A stretch of 64,000 nt of DNA, from positions 124,001 through 188,000 of the forward strand of contig NZ_NEJP01000006.1 in NCBI RefSeq assembly GCF_002113125.1, in the 5' to 3' direction. Position 1 is the stretch's first letter; each line of letters begins with the position of its first letter. Positions 61,030 to 64,000 of the stretch are shown piece after piece. The notes beneath the pieces are model-generated. The model was not told the DNA's origin. It searched no databases and saw nothing but the letters and a program-made list of their open reading frames with translations. Position numbers and translations under genes: made by a program. The stretch comes from Pseudomonas sp. B20(2017). Its GTDB lineage: Bacteria > Pseudomonadota > Gammaproteobacteria > Pseudomonadales > Pseudomonadaceae.

Positions 61030-61225
61030 TGCAGGCTGTCGCTGACGGGGCAGTTCCTCGTCAGCGACGTACCGTGCGGCCACTCGTCGGCGCTGTAGAA
61101 CTTCTCGCGGGTCCCTATTTGCTTCGGCAAAAACTCGTCTACGATAAATCAGACCAATTGACCCCACGACGCAGAAAAGCGTTCGTGGCGTGGGGGTACG
61201 AGCCTCTGGACCCGAGGATCCTCCC

Positions 61226-63451
61226 ATGCCTGCCAGCCTGTTTTCCTTCGCCAAAAATTCGATCACCCTCGACGCCCGTCCGGATCGCCTGGATCTGCGC
61301 GATCGCCTTTTCACTCCACGGGCGCAATCACTCCCCGCCTCCTTTCCGCTGGACGAGGACATCACCGGCAAGCTGGCCGATTACCTCGGCAGGGGCATGG
61401 TGCTGTATCAGGGCAACGAAGGTGCGTGTACCGGATTCGGACTTTCGGCGGTGATCAACTACCTGTTGTGGCGGCGAGACAGTCAATCAGTGCTGACCAG
61501 CCCGCGTCAGCTCTATCACCTGGCCAAGCTCTATGATGAATGGCCGGGTGAAGACTATGCCGGTTCCAGTTGCCGTGGTGCTTTGAAGGGCTGGCACAAG
61601 CACGGTGCCTGCGAGAGAAGTCTCTGGCCCTACACCGTCGCACCGAACGGCTCGGTACCCGACTTTGAGGCACCGGCTGACAACTGGGCAGAGGATGCCG
61701 TGACGCGGCCCCTGGGTGTTTACTATCGGGTTGAAAAGGATGACATCACCGCGATGATGGCGGCGCTGTATGAAACCAATGTGCTGTATGTCTCGGCCAA
61801 TGTGCACAAGGGCTGGGATCTGCCAGCCACAGGCAAACCGGGTCCCAAGGTGTTCCAGAGCACCTCCCAGCTGCCTGTCATCAAGTGGAAATCAAAAGTC
61901 GAAGGCGGCCATGCCTTCGCTCTGATCGGCTACACCCACGAAGGTTTTATCGTGCAGAACTCCTGGTCCACAGACTGGGGCTTTTCGGGCTTCGCGATCC
62001 TGACCTACGAGGACTGGCTGGCCAACGGCACCGATGCCTGGACCGTTGCCCTCGGTGTGCCGATCAAGCACGGCGTCATCACGCGCAGCACCAGACCTTC
62101 GAACAGCCGCAACGTTGTCCAGTCGGCATTTCTGGGGGCCCTGCCCTCCGCAAGCGCAAAGCGCGAGGGCATGTCACTGCTCTCCTTCGATTCTTCGATG
62201 GTTACCCGCAAGGGACCGCCCGCTCTGACCACGGATCAAGCCTATGCAATGACCGTGGTCATGGAGAACAACGGCAGCATCGGCCCGCGCCTCACCGATG
62301 TAGAGAATGTGCGCGCAGGCGTGGCCCGAATCGTCCGGGAAGCTCCGAAGGTCTGGTATGGCAATCTTCCCGACGCAACCCGGCCCGACAAGTTGCGCAT
62401 CGCCGTGTTCTCCCACGGCGGGCTGAACAACGAAGCCGCCTCGATCAAGCGCATTTGTGCGATGGCCCCGTACTTTCTCGAAAACGGCATCTATCCGTTA
62501 TTCGTCACCTGGCGCACCGGGGTTCTGGAAACGCTGGTGGACATCGTCAAGGACACCTTGCCCGGCTTGTTCCCCGAGGCAGGCGGCTTCGGTGACATTT
62601 TCAAAGTGGTCAAGGACAAGGCCGTCGAAGGCCTCGATCGCACGGTGGAAATGATCACCAAAAAACTCGGTGGCGACCAGTGGAGCCAGATGAAACAGAA
62701 TGCCGAGGCCGCAGCGGTCAGCGGTTTCACGCCCCGTGGTCTCGTGGAAATGACCCTGAACCTGCAGGCGCTGGTCAATGATCTGGGCGCCGATAAAGTC
62801 GAACTGCACCTGATCGGACATTCGGCGGGGTCACTGATCAACGGACATCTGATTCGCCTGCTCTGGGCCAGGCACCTGCCAATTGCAACCTCGACCCTGA
62901 TGGCTCCCGCGTGCACCCTCGATTTTGCCAACCAGACTTATCGCAGTGTCATCGAAGGTGGCGGACTGCAACGCGATGATTTCCACATGCACATCATGTC
63001 CGACAAGCGCGAACAGGATGACAACGTCATCGGCGTCTATCACAAATCACTGCTTTATCTCGTCTCCCGTTCCTATGAGGAGTTGCAACGCATGCCGCTG
63101 CTGGGCATGGCCAAGAGTCTGGATGGCGCGTATCAGGATTTCAGCGACCCCAAACTCAGCGAATGGAACATCGCCGCGCAAGACATGACAACTCAATGGA
63201 ACGCTTTCTACTGGGACAACAACATTCCTGCCGGCTTTGCCGCGACCGGTAGTGGTCTCACGCACCCCCGGGCGTCAACCCTGCACATTTACAACGACCC
63301 GAAAATGACCTACGGGCCGCACACCAAGGCCGACACCTCGCATGGCGGATTCGATAACGATTTGAACGTGATGACCACCACACTCAAGACCATCCTAAGG
63401 CTCGACGCCGACGCCAGGCTGGATCAACCCTTCATCGACCTGGATTATTGA
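61226..63451 (+). CDS. Papain-like (C1) cysteine protease fused to an alpha/beta hydrolase
   Basis: 741 residues, ATG 61226 after CCGAGGATCCTCCC. Residues about 1-275 have a C1 peptidase core: oxyanion Gln62 and nucleophile Cys68 (QGNEGACTGFG), His229 (VEGGHAFALIGY) and Asn245 (IVQNSWSTDWGFSGFA), the full papain triad. Residues about 385-740 form an alpha/beta hydrolase: oxyanion HGGL at 398-401 and nucleophile elbow GHSAG with Ser533, followed by candidate Asp and His residues further on. No signal peptide or propeptide is visible, so export, if any, would need another route. I know no named family with this architecture; both activities are inferred from motifs. Confidence 0.85.
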   Translation: MPASLFSFAKNSITLDARPDRLDLRDRLFTPRAQSLPASFPLDEDITGKLADYLGRGMVLYQGNEGACTGFGLSAVINYLLWRRDSQSVLTSPRQLYHLAKLYDEWPGEDYAGSSCRGALKGWHKHGACERSLWPYTVAPNGSVPDFEAPADNWAEDAVTRPLGVYYRVEKDDITAMMAALYETNVLYVSANVHKGWDLPATGKPGPKVFQSTSQLPVIKWKSKVEGGHAFALIGYTHEGFIVQNSWSTDWGFSGFAILTYEDWLANGTDAWTVALGVPIKHGVITRSTRPSNSRNVVQSAFLGALPSASAKREGMSLLSFDSSMVTRKGPPALTTDQAYAMTVVMENNGSIGPRLTDVENVRAGVARIVREAPKVWYGNLPDATRPDKLRIAVFSHGGLNNEAASIKRICAMAPYFLENGIYPLFVTWRTGVLETLVDIVKDTLPGLFPEAGGFGDIFKVVKDKAVEGLDRTVEMITKKLGGDQWSQMKQNAEAAAVSGFTPRGLVEMTLNLQALVNDLGADKVELHLIGHSAGSLINGHLIRLLWARHLPIATSTLMAPACTLDFANQTYRSVIEGGGLQRDDFHMHIMSDKREQDDNVIGVYHKSLLYLVSRSYEELQRMPLLGMAKSLDGAYQDFSDPKLSEWNIAAQDMTTQWNAFYWDNNIPAGFAATGSGLTHPRASTLHIYNDPKMTYGPHTKADTSHGGFDNDLNVMTTTLKTILRLDADARLDQPFIDLDY

Positions 63452-63467
63452 GCTACGGAGAGCGCTC

Positions 63468-63887
63468 ATGGCTCCTTCAGTCATCGCGCCACCGGGCGCT
63501 CAGACGTTGCTGCACAGTGTGCAGATTCAGGCGAATGACCCCTGGTGCCCGACACCGGTAATGCTTGCCGCCGGGCAACGCTATTTCTTCCGAGCCAGCG
63601 GCCAGTGGTTCGACTGGCACGAAGAACACAACGTCAACGGCGCGGCCGTCCCGAAGCTGAAACTGTTTCTGCCACTCATCAGGTGCAAGGCACAAGGTGC
63701 CACATGGTTCACCCTGATCGGTTCGATCGACAAGGATTCGCACAGTTTTTTTCCCATCGGTGATGGCAGCCGCTGGCCGAACGGCTGGGTCGCACCGGCC
63801 AGCGGACAACTCAGGTGCTTCGCCAACGACGTGCGGTTGATGTATCGCAACAACACGGGTGCGATCACCCTGCAGGTCTGGACCTGA
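63468..63887 (+). CDS. Small beta-rich protein resembling the LecA/PA-I galactose-binding lectin fold
   Basis: 139 residues. The region from HSVQIQANDPW to the end (VMLAAGQRYFFRASGQWFDW, LIGSIDKDSHSFFPIGDG, SGQLRCFANDVRLMYRNNTGAITLQV) follows the P. aeruginosa LecA pattern, in which ND...Y.NN.G lines the calcium and sugar site. No signal peptide, as in LecA. It starts 16 bp after the protease-hydrolase gene (CTACGGAGAGCGCTC ATG) and is co-transcribed. It may bind a sugar or target the enzyme to a surface. This is a resemblance, not a proven relationship. Confidence 0.72.
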   Translation: MAPSVIAPPGAQTLLHSVQIQANDPWCPTPVMLAAGQRYFFRASGQWFDWHEEHNVNGAAVPKLKLFLPLIRCKAQGATWFTLIGSIDKDSHSFFPIGDGSRWPNGWVAPASGQLRCFANDVRLMYRNNTGAITLQVWT

Positions 63888-64000
63888 GCACCTTCCCTGG
63901 CGCTATGCAGAAGTGCTGAACAGTCTGGACGTAGCAGCACCCTGAGGAAGTCGTTCGGACTCAATGAATGGAGCCGGCAACGCGCCGGTTCCCGAACGTT

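Noticed and set aside
1..64000. tRNA, rRNA, transposase and integrase genes
   Set aside because: Read for cloverleaf, 16S/23S and transposase motifs on both strands; none found, so the accessory patches cannot be tied to a visible mobile element.

Overview
The window looks like a chromosomal segment of a Pseudomonas of the fluorescens type. The evidence is high GC with C/G-ending codons, typical pseudomonad REP pairs (GTGGGAGCGGGCTTGCCCGCG / CGAGCAAGCTCGCTCCCAC), TTGAT-N4-ATCAA boxes of the Anr/Fnr type, and families common in this genus (DUF6124, DUF2789, AlkC with an Ig-like tail, a six-gene Mrp/Pha antiporter operon). No rRNA, tRNA, CRISPR array or complete insertion sequence was seen.

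Layout. 0-6.6 kb: end of a sulfonate-type ABC transporter, an SRAP/YedK protein, an AzlCD exporter, two DUF membrane proteins and the nucleotide nucleosidase PpnN. 6.7-9.4 kb: a REP pair, an orphan OmpR-type response regulator, and two small exported proteins that share the same 15-residue C-terminus on either side of a periplasmic binding protein. 9.4-14.1 kb: an FAD/NAD(P) protein, a flavin monooxygenase of the NtaA/SnaA/DszA type, and a divergent XRE-cupin regulator and EamA exporter. 14.2-20.2 kb: the mrpAB-C-D-E-F-G antiporter operon, every junction overlapping. 20.2-30.8 kb: DUF3995, DUF2946 with a TonB receptor, a ProX-like binding protein, several small proteins, a chemoreceptor with its sensor at the C-terminus, a DksA paralogue without a full zinc finger, a GST and AlkC.

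30.9-35.3 kb is an AT-richer accessory patch. It holds small immunity-like proteins, a DUF2931 lipoprotein, a DUF2235 (Tle1-type) phospholipase effector preceded by the start-less remnant of another gene, and DUF6124 with a multi-hairpin leader. 35.3-37 kb is an ABM monooxygenase/quinone-reductase operon beside an ArsR regulator; both promoters carry the palindrome ATATCGA-N6-TCGATAT.

37-48.7 kb is a low-oxygen stress island. It has five two-domain universal stress proteins, an Fnr-type [4Fe-4S] regulator, a CPSF-like MBL hydrolase, an MgtC/DUF4010 membrane protein, an alcohol dehydrogenase, a GNAT protein and cytochrome b561. Seven near-consensus Anr boxes lie there, five of them 59-68 nt before a start codon, so most of the block reads as one regulon.

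48.9-55.2 kb is a compact seven-gene operon: thermostable-hemolysin (acyltransferase-like) protein, AMP-ligase, haem-oxygenase-like diiron enzyme, SDR, TPR protein, response regulator and histidine kinase. It has the make-up of a self-regulated pathway for a fatty-acid-derived product and is my strongest candidate for an undescribed system. 55.2-61 kb carries an MFS exporter, a LysR regulator divergent from a GMC oxidoreductase whose last codons are REP sequence, and a sugar-porter-type MFS protein with a large soluble insertion. 61.2-63.9 kb holds a striking fusion of a papain-like protease and an alpha/beta hydrolase, followed by a small LecA-lectin-like protein.
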